Assembly (NCBI RefSeq): GCF_017876625.1
Contig: NZ_JAGIOH010000001.1
Coordinates: 434,001-498,000 of the forward strand
Source: Streptomyces syringium
GTDB lineage: Bacteria; Actinomycetota; Actinomycetes; Streptomycetales; Streptomycetaceae
Length of the DNA stretch: 64,000 nt
Reading direction: 5' to 3'
The notes beneath the pieces were generated by a model. The model saw only the letters and a list, made by a program, of their open reading frames with translations. It searched no databases and had not been told where the DNA came from. The position numbers and the translations under genes are program-made. Shown here in pieces: positions 9,208 through 18,314 of the stretch. Position 1 is the stretch's first letter. The number at the start of each line of letters is the position of its first letter.

Positions 9208-9499
9208 GCTGGCTGAACCTCTTCCAATCGCGTGAGTCGCACTGGCCGGATCGGCGCGAAGAAAGCGCCGTGTCTCGATCGACGGCGCCATGCGACTCGG
9301 CAATTGTTAGCGGCCCGAAAAGCCGCTGGCAAAGGTGTGACCTACTACCCCACCCCGGAACAGCACACCCCCGCACACCCCACCCATCACCCCACTTCAC
9401 ACCCAAATGTCCGAATCTGGAGTCCACTACCCGGGTTCGTAAGTGATCTGGGTCCCATGAGCGGCCTCACACCCCACCCCCCACCCCCACACACCACGT
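9208..9499 (-). promoter_or_regulatory. Structured 5' leader and promoter region of SLT gene copy A
   Basis: A long untranslated region identical to that of copy B except for one base. Reading on the minus strand, it has an AGCGGC/GCCGCT hairpin (9309-9327). Next is a long-range stem, GAGTCGCA (9291-9298) pairing with TGCGACTC (9234-9241), extended by TGGC/GCCA and enclosing a GCCGT/ACGGC hairpin. The stem ends about 26 bases before the start codon. Such leaders before cell-wall hydrolase genes often regulate expression, but the known c-di-AMP (ydaO) riboswitch core sequences are not visible here. Confidence 0.6.
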
Positions 9500-9543
9500 C
9501 ACGACGAATGCGCACAGCGTGCGCGGAGGCTGACGTGCGCGCC

Positions 9544-12500
9544 TCAGGCCCGGATCCCGGGCTCCGACGGCACCTCCCCGGCGCCCAGGGCCCGCGTGTG
9601 GTCGTCGACGGTGAGCGTGTGCCCGTGGGCGAAGGCCGCCGCGAACCCGTCCTCTCCCAGCGCCGCGCGTGCTCGCACGGCGGCCCTGTCGACATCGGTG
9701 CGTTCAGGAGCCGGGAGCGTCGCGTCGACGGACTCGCGGAGGGTGGTGGCCGTGCCGAGGAGCTCGGCGGCGTGGCGGGGCCGGCCGCCCGCGGCCCGGG
9801 CACCGGCCAGCCCCTCCAGGGCCAGGGCGACGGCACGCGGGTCGCCGGTTCTGCGGGCCGCCGCCAGACCGTCGAGGTGGAGTTCCAGCGCGCGCCCCGC
9901 TTCGCCGCGCTGTTCGGCGACGAAACCGAGCTGCGCGAGGACCAGGGCGGCACCGGAGTCGACGCCCAGGCGGCGGTTCCACTCCAGCCAGGGGAGGAGG
10001 TGTCGCTCGGCGGTGTCGAGGTCGCCGCGGCGGCGGGCGCCGAGGGCCAGGCCCGTCTCGGCGAACTGTTCCGCGGGGCGGTGGGACTGCTGCGCGGCGA
10101 GTTGACGGGCGCGTTCGTGGCACGCGGTGGCGCGTGTGTCGTCACCGGTCAGCAGGGCGACACGGCCGAGCCTGGCCAGCCGGAAGGAGACGTCGGTCCA
10201 CAGTTCCAGCTCCTCGGCCCCGCGCACGCCCTCGTCATGCAGACGGGCCGCCTCCTCGTACGCTCCGTTGATCTCGGCGAGCGTTCCCAGGTGCTCCGAG
10301 GCCCGCAGCCGGCCCCATCGGTCGCCCAGCTCCGCGAAGAGGGCCGCGCTCCGCTCGGCGCTGCGGCGCAACGCGGGGAGGTCGCCCCGGAAGCCCGACC
10401 GGGTCGCGCGGGTGATCAGCACCGCCGCCGTGCCCCAGGCGTCGCCGAGTGCGCGGAATTCGTCCAGCAGGCCGTCGAGCGGATCGTCACCGGTCGGGCC
10501 GTCGAAGCCGCAGCGCGCGTAGTCGAGCAGCCAGCGGGCCCGGGGCGTCGCGGCCTCGTAGCTGTCGCCGTGTGGCGAGCCGTCGCCGGTGAGCAAGGAG
10601 AAGGCCGCGTGCCTCGCCTGCGCGCTGTCCCGGGCCGTCGGCGCGCCCCCGGCGCGCCCCAGCGCGAGATCCAACGAGCGGAGGGCCTCGCCGAGGCGCC
10701 CGCGCAGGTACCAGTACCAGGACATCGCGTTGACCAGGCGCAGGGCGAGCGCGGCGTCCCCGTGCTCCACGGCGGTGTCGAGCGCCGCCCGCACATTGGC
10801 TGCCTCACCGTCGAGTCGGCGCAGCCATCGTCGCTGGTCACGGCCGTAGAGATGGGGTTCCGCCGCTTCGGCGGCAGCGGCGTAGTGAGCCGCGTGCCGC
10901 AGCCGCGCGGCCTGGTGCTCGCCCGCTGCACGGAGTCGCTCCCCGCTGTACGCCGTGACGGATTCCAGCGTGCGGTAGCGGGCCGACCCCATGCCGTCGG
11001 CGGTCACGACCAGCGAGCGGTCGACGAGCCGGGTGAGGACGTCCAGTACGTCCTCGGTCCGTACCCCCTGGGCCGCGCACACCGCTTCGGCGGCGTCCAG
11101 GTCGAAACCTCCGGAGAACACGGCCAGCCGGCTCAGTACGGTCCGCTCGGGTGCGGTCAGCAGCTCCCAGCTCCAGTCGATCATCGCCCGCAGCGTGCGT
11201 TGGCGTGCGGGGGCGTCCCGCCGTACCTGGTTCAGCAGCCGGAACCGGTCGTGCAGACGGTCGGCCAGCGTGTGCACCCCCAGCGTCCGCACGCGCGTGG
11301 CGGCCAGTTCCAGGGCCAGCGGGATGCCGTCGAGGCGACGGCAGATGAGGGCCACGGCTTCGCTGTTGTCCGCGTCCAGGGCGAAGCCGGGGGCGGATGC
11401 CGCCGCGCGGTCCGCGAAGAGCCGTACGGCATCCGCTTCGGCCAGCGGGGCGACGGCGTCCAGGGTCTCGCCCGAGATGGCCAGGGGTTCCTGGCTGGTG
11501 GCGATGATGTGCAGTCGTGCCGAACGGCGCAACATCCGCTCGGCGAGGGCGGCGACGGGCTCGATGACGTGTTCACAGTTGTCGAGGACGAGCAGCATGT
11601 GCCGTGAGCCGATGGTCCGGACGAGCCGGTCCACCGTCCCGCCCGGTCCCGACTCGTGAGGAGTGTCGTCGCGCACGCCCAGGGCAGCGGCGACCGTCTC
11701 GGCCACCTCTCCCCGGATCCCGGCGAGTTCGACGAGCCATACGCCGTCGGCGAAGGAGTCCGTCAGCCGCGCCGCCGCCTCCAGGGCCAGCCGGGTCTTG
11801 CCGACGCCACCGGGGCCGGTGAGCGTCACGAGCCGGCTCGACGCCGTTGCCGCGCATATCCGGGCGACGTCGTCGCCGCGCCCGACCAACGCGGTGAGCG
11901 GGGCGGGCAGGTTGGTGCGCGGCGCAACGGTGGCCGAGGGGGCCGACGCGGGAGCCGGGGCGAGTTGGGGGTCCTGTCGCAGGACGGCCTGGTGGAGGGC
12001 GGTCAGCGCGGCGCCGGGGTCGAGGCCGAGTTCGTCGGCGAGCCGCTGCTCGATGTCCCGGTAGGCGTCCAGCGCCTCCGTCGGGCGCCCGGCCCCGTAC
12101 AGGGCCCGCATATGGGCGCCGCGCAGCCTTTCCCGCAGCGGATGCAGGGCGACCACTGGCGCCAACTCGTCTGCCAGGGCACCGTGTTCGCCGAGTGCCA
12201 AGCGGATCTCGGCGAGCTCTTCGGTCAGCGTCAGTCGCTGCTCCTCCAGGCGGGCGGCCTCCGCCCGGGCGAAATCGGCGTCACGGAAATCGACGTACGC
12301 CTCTCCGCGCCAGAGGCCGAGGGCGTCCGCGAGCAGCGTCGCCTTCGCCCGCGGTTCGCCGGTCGCGTGCGCACGGGCGACGAGCGCGGTGAACCGTCCG
12401 GCGTCCACGGCATCGTCCGCGACGCGCAGGCTGTAACCGGCCGGCCCGTACTCCACCAGTCCCCGGGCGCCCGGTTCGGCCTTCTCCAGCGTTCTGCGCA

Positions 12501-12708
12501 GCTGGGAGACCTTGGTCTGGAGGGAGTTGCCGGGGTTTCCCGGCAGTGCGTCGCCCCACAGGTCGTCGACCAGCCGGTCCACGGGCACGGGCCGTCCGTG
12601 ATGCACCAGCAGATCGGCGAGCAGGGCCCGGACCTTCGGCTCGGGCACGGTGACGGGAGAGCCGTCCTCCGTGGTCACGTTCAGCGGGCCCAGCACGTCG
12701 AATCGCAT
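9544..12708 (-). CDS. AfsR/SARP-type large transcriptional regulator (HTH-BTAD-NB-ARC-TPR)
   Basis: A 1,054-residue regulator. Residues 1-95 are the OmpR-like winged-helix DNA-binding domain of SARPs (FDVLGPLNV start, GYSLRV end) and 100-245 the bacterial transcriptional activation domain (BTAD). An NB-ARC-type STAND ATPase follows, with Walker A GPGGVGKT at 298-305 and a Walker B-like LLVLDNCE near 370. The C-terminal ~400 residues look like TPR helices. This is the architecture of AfsR and of many cluster-situated activators. It is divergent from the medium-chain reductase gene at 12832, across about 120 bases, which makes that gene a likely target. The NB-ARC part (sequence style RLVTLTGPGG, DRFRLLNQVRRDAPARQRTLRAMIDWSW) resembles the LuxR/AfsR-type 'ATPase-like' regulators widespread in Streptomyces. 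Confidence 0.93.
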   Translation of the reverse strand: MRFDVLGPLNVTTEDGSPVTVPEPKVRALLADLLVHHGRPVPVDRLVDDLWGDALPGNPGNSLQTKVSQLRRTLEKAEPGARGLVEYGPAGYSLRVADDAVDAGRFTALVARAHATGEPRAKATLLADALGLWRGEAYVDFRDADFARAEAARLEEQRLTLTEELAEIRLALGEHGALADELAPVVALHPLRERLRGAHMRALYGAGRPTEALDAYRDIEQRLADELGLDPGAALTALHQAVLRQDPQLAPAPASAPSATVAPRTNLPAPLTALVGRGDDVARICAATASSRLVTLTGPGGVGKTRLALEAAARLTDSFADGVWLVELAGIRGEVAETVAAALGVRDDTPHESGPGGTVDRLVRTIGSRHMLLVLDNCEHVIEPVAALAERMLRRSARLHIIATSQEPLAISGETLDAVAPLAEADAVRLFADRAAASAPGFALDADNSEAVALICRRLDGIPLALELAATRVRTLGVHTLADRLHDRFRLLNQVRRDAPARQRTLRAMIDWSWELLTAPERTVLSRLAVFSGGFDLDAAEAVCAAQGVRTEDVLDVLTRLVDRSLVVTADGMGSARYRTLESVTAYSGERLRAAGEHQAARLRHAAHYAAAAEAAEPHLYGRDQRRWLRRLDGEAANVRAALDTAVEHGDAALALRLVNAMSWYWYLRGRLGEALRSLDLALGRAGGAPTARDSAQARHAAFSLLTGDGSPHGDSYEAATPRARWLLDYARCGFDGPTGDDPLDGLLDEFRALGDAWGTAAVLITRATRSGFRGDLPALRRSAERSAALFAELGDRWGRLRASEHLGTLAEINGAYEEAARLHDEGVRGAEELELWTDVSFRLARLGRVALLTGDDTRATACHERARQLAAQQSHRPAEQFAETGLALGARRRGDLDTAERHLLPWLEWNRRLGVDSGAALVLAQLGFVAEQRGEAGRALELHLDGLAAARRTGDPRAVALALEGLAGARAAGGRPRHAAELLGTATTLRESVDATLPAPERTDVDRAAVRARAALGEDGFAAAFAHGHTLTVDDHTRALGAGEVPSEPGIRA

Positions 12709-12831
12709 GGCGTCACGCTAACGCGCGGTCCTCAGCGGCCCGTGCGCGGACCGTCAGTGGTTCGTGCGCGGCCCCGTCCATGGTGGTCACATCAGCCCGA
12801 CCGAAGCAGTGAAGGAAGAGAGAAAACCATC

Positions 12832-13866
12832 ATGAACGACATCGCGACGCACACCGTCTCCCGGGAGATCCACCTCGTCTCGCGCCCCGTCGGGGCCCCG
12901 GTTGCCGAGGACTTCGCCCAGGTCACCACCGCGGTGCCGGAACTCGCGGAAGGCCAGGTCCTCGTCCGCAACACCTGGATGTCCGTGGACCCGTACATGC
13001 GCGGACGGATGGACGACGCCCCCTCGTACATCCCGCCGTTCCCGCTGGGCGTCGCCATGGAGGGAAGCGCGATCGGTGACGTGGTGGCGTCCCGTGACGC
13101 GTCGGTACCGGTCGGCGCGACCGTCTCGCACTTCCTGGGCTGGCGCGAGTACGCGGTCCTCGACGCCGCGGCCGTGACGGTGGTGGACACCTCGGCGGCC
13201 CGGCCGCAGGACTACCTGGGGGCGCTGGGCACCACGGGCCTGACCGCGTACGCGGCCCTCACCCGGGTCGCCCCGGTCCGTGAGGGAGACGTGGTGTTCA
13301 TCTCCGCCGCGGCGGGCGCGGTCGGCAGCGTCGCCGGACAGCTGGCCAGGAAGCTCGGTGCCTCCCGGGTGATCGGGTCGGCGGGCGGCCCGGCCAAGAC
13401 CAGGAAGCTGCTCGACGACTTCGGATACGACGCCGCCGTCGACTACCGCCAGGGCCGGCTCGGCGAACAGCTCGCCCAGGCCGCACCAAAAGGCATCGAC
13501 GTCTACCTGGACAGCGTGGGCGGCGACCACCTCCAGGCGGCGATCACCGCGATACGGCCCGGGGGCCGGATCGCCCTCGTCGGCGCGATCAGCGGATACA
13601 ACACCACGGAGCCCGCCCCCGGCCCCGACAATCTCTTCCAGGCCGCCGCCAAGGAAGTGACGCTGCGCGGCATGCTCGTCAGCAGCTACTTCACGCTCTT
13701 CCCCGAGTGGATCGGGCAGGCCGCCGGCTGGCTCGCGGACGGCACACTGCGCACCGAGGAGACCGTCACCGAAGGCATCGAAGAGGCACCCGGCGCCTTC
13801 CTGGGCATGATGCGCGGCACGAACACCGGCAAGGCACTGGTTCGCCTGGGGGCCGGGCAGCGATGA
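12832..13866 (+). CDS. NADP-dependent medium-chain reductase (CurA/prostaglandin reductase-like)
   Basis: A 344-residue zinc-independent member of the MDR superfamily (leukotriene B4 dehydrogenase/curcumin reductase group). These enzymes reduce the double bond of alpha,beta-unsaturated carbonyl compounds with NADPH. Typical features are VDPYMRGRM in the N-terminal substrate domain, GTTGLTAYAAL, the nucleotide-binding loop AAAGAVGSVAGQLA (about 158-171), and YLDSVGGDHLQAAI. The ATG at 12832 follows a GAAGGAAGAGAG ribosome site. The divergent AfsR-like regulator probably controls it. A strong terminator hairpin follows 9 bases after the stop, so it appears to be a single-gene transcript. Confidence 0.92.
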   Translation: MNDIATHTVSREIHLVSRPVGAPVAEDFAQVTTAVPELAEGQVLVRNTWMSVDPYMRGRMDDAPSYIPPFPLGVAMEGSAIGDVVASRDASVPVGATVSHFLGWREYAVLDAAAVTVVDTSAARPQDYLGALGTTGLTAYAALTRVAPVREGDVVFISAAAGAVGSVAGQLARKLGASRVIGSAGGPAKTRKLLDDFGYDAAVDYRQGRLGEQLAQAAPKGIDVYLDSVGGDHLQAAITAIRPGGRIALVGAISGYNTTEPAPGPDNLFQAAAKEVTLRGMLVSSYFTLFPEWIGQAAGWLADGTLRTEETVTEGIEEAPGAFLGMMRGTNTGKALVRLGAGQR

Positions 13867-13875
13867 CCCCGCATT

Positions 13876-13905
13876 CCGCCGGGGCCCGACGGCGGGCCCC
13901 GGCGG
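13876..13905 (+). terminator. Terminator hairpin after the MDR reductase gene
   Basis: Perfect 13-bp inverted repeat (CCGCCGGGGCCCG with its complement) around a 4-base loop, starting 9 bases after the stop codon. Confidence 0.8.
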
Positions 13906-13919
13906 GCGGGCCTTGGCTC

Positions 13920-13958
13920 GGCGAGAAGGCCCGGCGAGAGGGCCCGGCGAGAAGGCCG
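13920..13958. repeat. Three tandem 13-bp repeats
   Basis: GGCGAGAAGGCCC, GGCGAGAGGGCCC and GGCGAGAAGGCCG lie head to tail between the terminator and the RpiR-type gene. The copies differ by one base each. No function is apparent; they may be a slippage product. Confidence 0.6.
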
Positions 13959-14048
13959 TTGCCCCTGTTCCCCGCATGAATGTTCCCCCTTGGCCGCCAC
14001 GGTGGGTGAGCTATGTTGAGCGGGAGAAGGACGAGAGGGAGACCACCA

Positions 14049-14972
14049 GTGCCATCAGGGCAGCAGGCACGCGCGCAGGCGTCCGCGATCACGCCGGGAA
14101 AGCGGTCTCCGGGGGCGGAGCCGCTTCCCGCGGACAAGGTGCGCGCCTTGTTCGGCGACCACCGGTTGTCTCCCGCGCAACGGCGCATCGCGCGCTACAT
14201 CACCGACCACCTCACCGAGGCCGCGTTCCTGTCGATCACGGACCTCGCGGAGCGGGTGGGGGTGAGCCAGCCGTCCGTGACCCGCTTCGCGTCCTCCCTG
14301 GGATTCAGCGGGTACCCCGGCCTCCGGGAGGCCCTGCAGCCCATCGCGCTGAGCGCGGTCGCGAGGTCCACGGGAACGCGCGAGGAGGACCGCCGCAACG
14401 AGCTGCAGGCGGCCGTCGACGCCGAGATCGCGAGCCTGGAGAGCCTGCGCCGGGTGTTCGCCGACCCCGACCAGGTGCTCGACCTCGGCCGTGAACTCGC
14501 CCGGTCCGTTCCCCTGACCATCCTGGGCCTGCGGATCTCCGTCTCGCTGGCGGAGTACTTCGCCTACGCGGCGAAGCGGATCCACCCGGACGTGCGGCTC
14601 GTCTCCCGCGGGGGCAGCGTGGCCTACGACGCCCTGCTCCAGTCGCGGGAGGCGGGCGGGACGTGGGTGCTGGCGTTCGCGATGCCGAGGCACGCCAAGG
14701 AGATGCTGGCGGCGATGCGGGCCGCGCGCAGCACGGGGCTGCGCGTCGCGCTGATCACGGACCAGACGCTCGGGCCGCTGGTGGAGGAGGCCGACGTGGC
14801 CCTCACCGCCGGCACCGGCTCCCGTCTTGTCTTCGACTCGTACGCGGCCCCCGGGGTGCTGTCCGCGGCCATCCTCCAGGCCATGGCCGACGCCGACCCC
14901 GAGCGCACACAGCTCCGGCTGGAGAAGTACGAGCAGGCCGCTGAGCAGCACGACTTCTTCCTCGAACACTGA
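14049..14972 (+). CDS. MurR/RpiR-family transcriptional regulator
   Basis: A 307-residue regulator with an N-terminal RpiR-type helix-turn-helix (about 30-100; LSPAQRRIARYI, then SITDLAERVGVSQPSVTRFASSLGFSGY) and a C-terminal SIS sugar-phosphate-sensing domain (about 120-270). RpiR regulators sense phosphosugars or amino-sugar derivatives and bind short AT-rich palindromes. The GTG at 14049 was preferred to an in-frame ATG at 14013 because GAGAGGGAGACCACCA precedes it. An ATGAAAATTTTCAT palindrome, of the kind such regulators bind, lies 80 bases downstream of the stop, yet no intact gene follows that promoter-like island. The natural target may have been lost or may lie elsewhere (the anmK-containing unit at 23.9-26.4 kb is one candidate). 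Confidence 0.9.
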   Translation: MPSGQQARAQASAITPGKRSPGAEPLPADKVRALFGDHRLSPAQRRIARYITDHLTEAAFLSITDLAERVGVSQPSVTRFASSLGFSGYPGLREALQPIALSAVARSTGTREEDRRNELQAAVDAEIASLESLRRVFADPDQVLDLGRELARSVPLTILGLRISVSLAEYFAYAAKRIHPDVRLVSRGGSVAYDALLQSREAGGTWVLAFAMPRHAKEMLAAMRAARSTGLRVALITDQTLGPLVEEADVALTAGTGSRLVFDSYAAPGVLSAAILQAMADADPERTQLRLEKYEQAAEQHDFFLEH

Positions 14973-15312
14973 CAGCGGCCGCCGCCCCGCCATCCGGTCC
15001 TCTCCCCGCATACACCCGGCAGGGGAGGGCCGGACTTTTTTGGCGCTGGAGCGAATGAAAATTTTCATACGCTTGATTACTCGGCAGTAAATATATTTAC
15101 TTCAGGTGGCACCGGGGCCCGCAACGGGCTGCAGCCGGCAACAACAGCGCTCGCGACGGCGAGCCTCCGGTGCAAATGGACGGACATCCAGGGACGACAA
15201 CCTCCTCGTCGGCCCGAAGGTGTTCTGTTCCGGGTAGTCCGCTCCCCTCGGATGGCCCCCCGGAGGCCCCGGTCACCCCCTGGACCGGGGCCACCGGCAT
15301 GTCCTGGTGCGG
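14973..15312. other. AT-rich island with two perfect palindromes and no intact gene
   Basis: A 340-base gap between the RpiR-type gene and the convergent MFS gene. The stretch 15050-15105 is strikingly AT-rich for this genome. It contains the perfect palindromes ATGAAAATTTTCAT (15055-15068) and AGTAAATATATTTACT (15086-15101), 17 bases apart, followed by AGGTGG. The layout resembles a regulated promoter, but the sequence beyond 15110 has no recognisable start, domain or long open frame on the plus strand. It may be the remnant of a lost target gene. Confidence 0.6.
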
Positions 15313-16761
15313 TCACCGGTCGGTGCGGGCCCGACGACCGAGGGCGAAGGCAGCCGCTGTCGTGCCGAGTGCGATGAGCACCAGGGAGGCGTGAACGCCG
15401 ACCGTCACACCCTGCTGGCTCCCGCCCGACGCGCCCGCGGTGAGGGCTGCGGCAGGCAGGTCGCCGGACGGTGCCCCGCGCCCGAGAGGCAGATGGGCCG
15501 CGATGGCGAGCGCGGCCCCGGCGGCCACGGGACCGGACGCGCCCCCCAGCATGGCGAACGTGGTGGCCGTCGCGGTGGCCCGGGAGGTGAGGTGAGCGGC
15601 GCGGTGCCTGGTGACCGTGGTCATGGCCGCCCCGTTGGCCAGGCCGAGACCGCAGCCGACCAGAACGTAGCCGCCGCTCAGCAGCCAGAGGGGGGTGGGA
15701 CGGCGACAGCCCGCGGTGGCGGTGAGCAGGCCGGCCGCGACGCACAGCAGACCGGCCCGGATCAGCGCCGGACCGTGGCGGTGCGCGGAGCGTGCGACGG
15801 CCAGGCGACCCGCGATGACTGCGGGAAGCGTAGCGGGAAGGGCGACGAGCGCGGCCTGGACGGGGCTGAGGGAATGCGCACGGGAGAGGTGGAAGTAAGC
15901 GAGGAAGTGGAAGGCGGAGTTCGCGCTGAACAGCGTGAGCAGGGCCAGCAAGGCGCGACGTGCGGGAGCCCGGCGCAGGAGCCCCGCGTCGAGCGCGGGG
16001 TGGGAGTGCCTCCGGGTCTGCCGGACGAGGAGGGGAAGGAGCACGGCGGAGCTCAGCGCGGCAGCCGTCGCGAGGGCCGCAGAGTGCGCCGTCGCCGCTG
16101 TGAAAGTGACCAGAATCGCCGCGCCGGTTCCCGTGCACAGAGCGATTCCCAGGGCGTCCAGCGGCATCGCAGTCTTGGGATCCGGGTGCGGGGCGGGCAG
16201 GGAACGGGCTCGGCATGCGGTGAGGGACGCGAGAACGGCGAGCGCGGCGAAGACTCCGCGCCAGCCGAGAAGACCGGTGAGCGAGCCGCCCAGAAGCGGT
16301 CCGAGGCAGGACGCGACGGCGGCCGTGGACACCCACCCGGCCACGGCCCGGTCCTCATGCCCGGACGCCGAGTGCAGGCTCAGCAGGAGCGCGAGGCTGA
16401 CGGGCGAGAGGGCGGCTCCGCCTGTTCCTTGCAGCAGGCGGGCGGCGATCAGGCAGGGGGCATGGACGGCGACGGTGGCCAGGAGACTCCCCGCGGCGAA
16501 GACGGCCAGGGCGCCCAGCAGCACCCGACGTGGGCCGAGGCGATCGGCGAGTCCGCCCGCTCCCAGTTGGAGCGGTCCGGCGCACAGTTGATAGCCGGCG
16601 GCGAACCACTGGGCCTGCGCCGGGCTCATGTGCAGGGCGTGTGAAGCCGACGGCACGGCCGCTGTCGGGGAGGCGATGGCGAGAGCCCCGCACAACAACG
16701 CCAGATGGCATGTGAGCCGAGCCGCGTCCGGCCTCCGGACGGCGAGGAGGGCATGACGCAT
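15313..16761 (-). CDS. MFS drug exporter, DHA2 (EmrB/QacA-like) family
   Basis: A 482-residue membrane protein with about 14 predicted helices. Motif A of the major facilitator superfamily is present as GGLADRLGPRRVLL (about 69-82), and the motif C-like LGPLLGGSLTGLLGWRGVF lies after helix 5, as expected for proton-driven drug exporters. The gene follows the FAD monooxygenase gene on the same strand with a 16-base gap, so the two are probably one operon, with the exporter removing or protecting against the product of the monooxygenase. The substrate is unknown. The C-terminal helices are followed by a short basic tail. Confidence 0.9.
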   Translation of the reverse strand: MRHALLAVRRPDAARLTCHLALLCGALAIASPTAAVPSASHALHMSPAQAQWFAAGYQLCAGPLQLGAGGLADRLGPRRVLLGALAVFAAGSLLATVAVHAPCLIAARLLQGTGGAALSPVSLALLLSLHSASGHEDRAVAGWVSTAAVASCLGPLLGGSLTGLLGWRGVFAALAVLASLTACRARSLPAPHPDPKTAMPLDALGIALCTGTGAAILVTFTAATAHSAALATAAALSSAVLLPLLVRQTRRHSHPALDAGLLRRAPARRALLALLTLFSANSAFHFLAYFHLSRAHSLSPVQAALVALPATLPAVIAGRLAVARSAHRHGPALIRAGLLCVAAGLLTATAGCRRPTPLWLLSGGYVLVGCGLGLANGAAMTTVTRHRAAHLTSRATATATTFAMLGGASGPVAAGAALAIAAHLPLGRGAPSGDLPAAALTAGASGGSQQGVTVGVHASLVLIALGTTAAAFALGRRARTDR

Positions 16762-16777
16762 CGCGGCGGGCCGCGGA

Positions 16778-18211
16778 CTACAGGGTGTGCCCGTCGGGGC
16801 GGACGACGCACGCCCGTCGGCACGCTTCGGAGCGGGCGGTCAGCAGGGGGTGGGCCAAGTCCGCCGCGCGGGGGTCCGGGGTGCCGCACGCAGGGGTGAG
16901 ATGGACATGATGGCCACTGCGCAACGCCTCGAAAAGACGGCCCGGGGCGCCCTGGCCCGGTGCGGCGCGCAGGAGCAGATCCGGCACGCGCTGCCCGCTG
17001 CGGAGCCGGTTGTCTGCTCGCGTCACATGGGGGAGCCCCGCCAGCGCGACGGCGAGGCGTTGTCGTACGAGGGGCAGCCGGGCCGTGCGGAGCCCGACGG
17101 CGCGCACGGCACAGGCCCACAAGGAGGGAGCCGCGTTGAGGTGAAGCAGCGCGCCGGTCAGGCGCAGGACCCGCTCGGCGGCTTGCCGTCGCTCCTTCGC
17201 ATACGCGTCCAACAACCCGTCGTGCCGGGGGTCGGCGGCGGCGGACGCGAGACGCCACCCCAGACTCATGGCATCGGCGATCCCGGTATTGAGCCCTTGC
17301 CCACCGGTGGGCGGGTGGACGTGGGCGGCATCTCCCGCGAGGACGACGCGATGACGGCGATACGGGCCCGCCTGCACGCGCTCGCAGCGGTAACGGCTGA
17401 TCCATTGCACGTCGCGCAGACAGAGGTCGCGTCCCGAGACGCGGCGGAGCAGCGTTTCCGCCTGATCGAGCCCGCCGGTGGGTGCGCCACCGGTCCCGCG
17501 CGGACGGTAGTCGTACAGAATGATGCGCCAACGCCCGTCGCCGAACGGCAGCAGAAGGGCCATGCCGTCGCGCGCACACCGGCTCCACGGCTGCTGGGAG
17601 TCGAGGTCGAGCCGCGCGTCGATGGACGTCACGTCGTAGGGATACACGGAACGGGACGCGGGGATGCCCGCCAGCCGGCGTACCGGGCCGCGGGCGCCGT
17701 CGCACCCGGCAACGTAGGCGGCGCGTATCCGGCGGACCTGCCCCGCGTGCCGCACCGTCAGCACGACGCCGTCGGCTTCCTGGAGCAGGCCGGTGACCTC
17801 CGCACCCCGTACGAGGAGGGCGCCCTTGCCGCGCGCGTATGCCTGCAACAGGGCTTCCGTCCGATGCTGAGGCAGTGCGAGGGCGTAGGCGAATGAGCTG
17901 TCCAGCGTGGTGAAGGAAGCTTCGGCGCGCGCGGTACCCAAGGGATAGTGCAGGTACCGGTGTCCGGCTGCGACGAACGGCTCGGCGATGCCCCGCATGT
18001 CGAAGTACTCCAATGTCCGGGCGTGCAGGACCAGCGCCCGTGTTGCCTGCGCGATGCGCGGTTCCCGCTCCAGGACGGCACAGTCGATACCGCGCAGGGC
18101 GAGTTCGCCTGCCAGCTGCAGCCCTACGGGCCCCGCTCCCACGACGGCGACCTGCACGGCATCGGGCAGGACGGTGCCGGGGGCGCGAGGCCGGGACGGG
18201 GAATCGGGCAC
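16778..18211 (-). CDS. FAD-dependent aromatic monooxygenase (PheA/TetX/rifampicin-hydroxylase class)
   Basis: A 477-residue class A flavoprotein monooxygenase, which hydroxylates an aromatic substrate using NAD(P)H and O2. The three class motifs are present: VVGAGPVGLQLAGE (FAD, GxGxxG, about 23-36), GCDGARGPVRR (DG motif, near 168) and LAGDAAHVHPPTGGQGLN (GD motif, near 296). The C-terminal thioredoxin-like extension found in phenol hydroxylase-like enzymes is present but short. The GTG start at 18211 has an excellent GGAAGGAGG site. The gene leads an operon with the MFS exporter and diverges from the uricase-fold gene. The pair could form a small oxidative tailoring or detoxification unit. 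The substrate cannot be read from the sequence. Confidence 0.92.
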   Translation of the reverse strand: MPDSPSRPRAPGTVLPDAVQVAVVGAGPVGLQLAGELALRGIDCAVLEREPRIAQATRALVLHARTLEYFDMRGIAEPFVAAGHRYLHYPLGTARAEASFTTLDSSFAYALALPQHRTEALLQAYARGKGALLVRGAEVTGLLQEADGVVLTVRHAGQVRRIRAAYVAGCDGARGPVRRLAGIPASRSVYPYDVTSIDARLDLDSQQPWSRCARDGMALLLPFGDGRWRIILYDYRPRGTGGAPTGGLDQAETLLRRVSGRDLCLRDVQWISRYRCERVQAGPYRRHRVVLAGDAAHVHPPTGGQGLNTGIADAMSLGWRLASAAADPRHDGLLDAYAKERRQAAERVLRLTGALLHLNAAPSLWACAVRAVGLRTARLPLVRQRLAVALAGLPHVTRADNRLRSGQRVPDLLLRAAPGQGAPGRLFEALRSGHHVHLTPACGTPDPRAADLAHPLLTARSEACRRACVVRPDGHTL

Positions 18212-18314
18212 GTTGCGCTCCTCCTTCCGCGGGTGACCGTGCGACGCGTTGGATCTCGCTGTCCTGGGCGGCTGGAGTCGGCCACGTCAGGGTGGCAGGA
18301 ACCAACTTCCCTGT

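Larger units (their letters stand above)
8406..9499. repeat. Inverted repeat copy A (1,094 bp) carrying a complete SLT hydrolase gene
   Basis: The reverse complement of 8406-9499 matches 54223-55304 almost base for base. The parts I compared directly differ by one base in the promoter-distal end (G/A near 9467), a 12-base in-frame deletion in copy B, and a few silent changes around it. Similarity stops sharply at both ends: just beyond the terminator hairpin, and at CCACGT (9494-9499). The unit therefore contains promoter region, structured leader, coding sequence and terminator. Confidence 0.95.

Noticed and set aside
9232..13866. Long plus-strand frames at 9232-11607 and upstream of the reductase (11656-12831)
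   Set aside because: Antisense to the AfsR-like regulator; no domain or motif, typical third-position GC artefact. The second is only an extension of the real reductase, whose start is at 12832.
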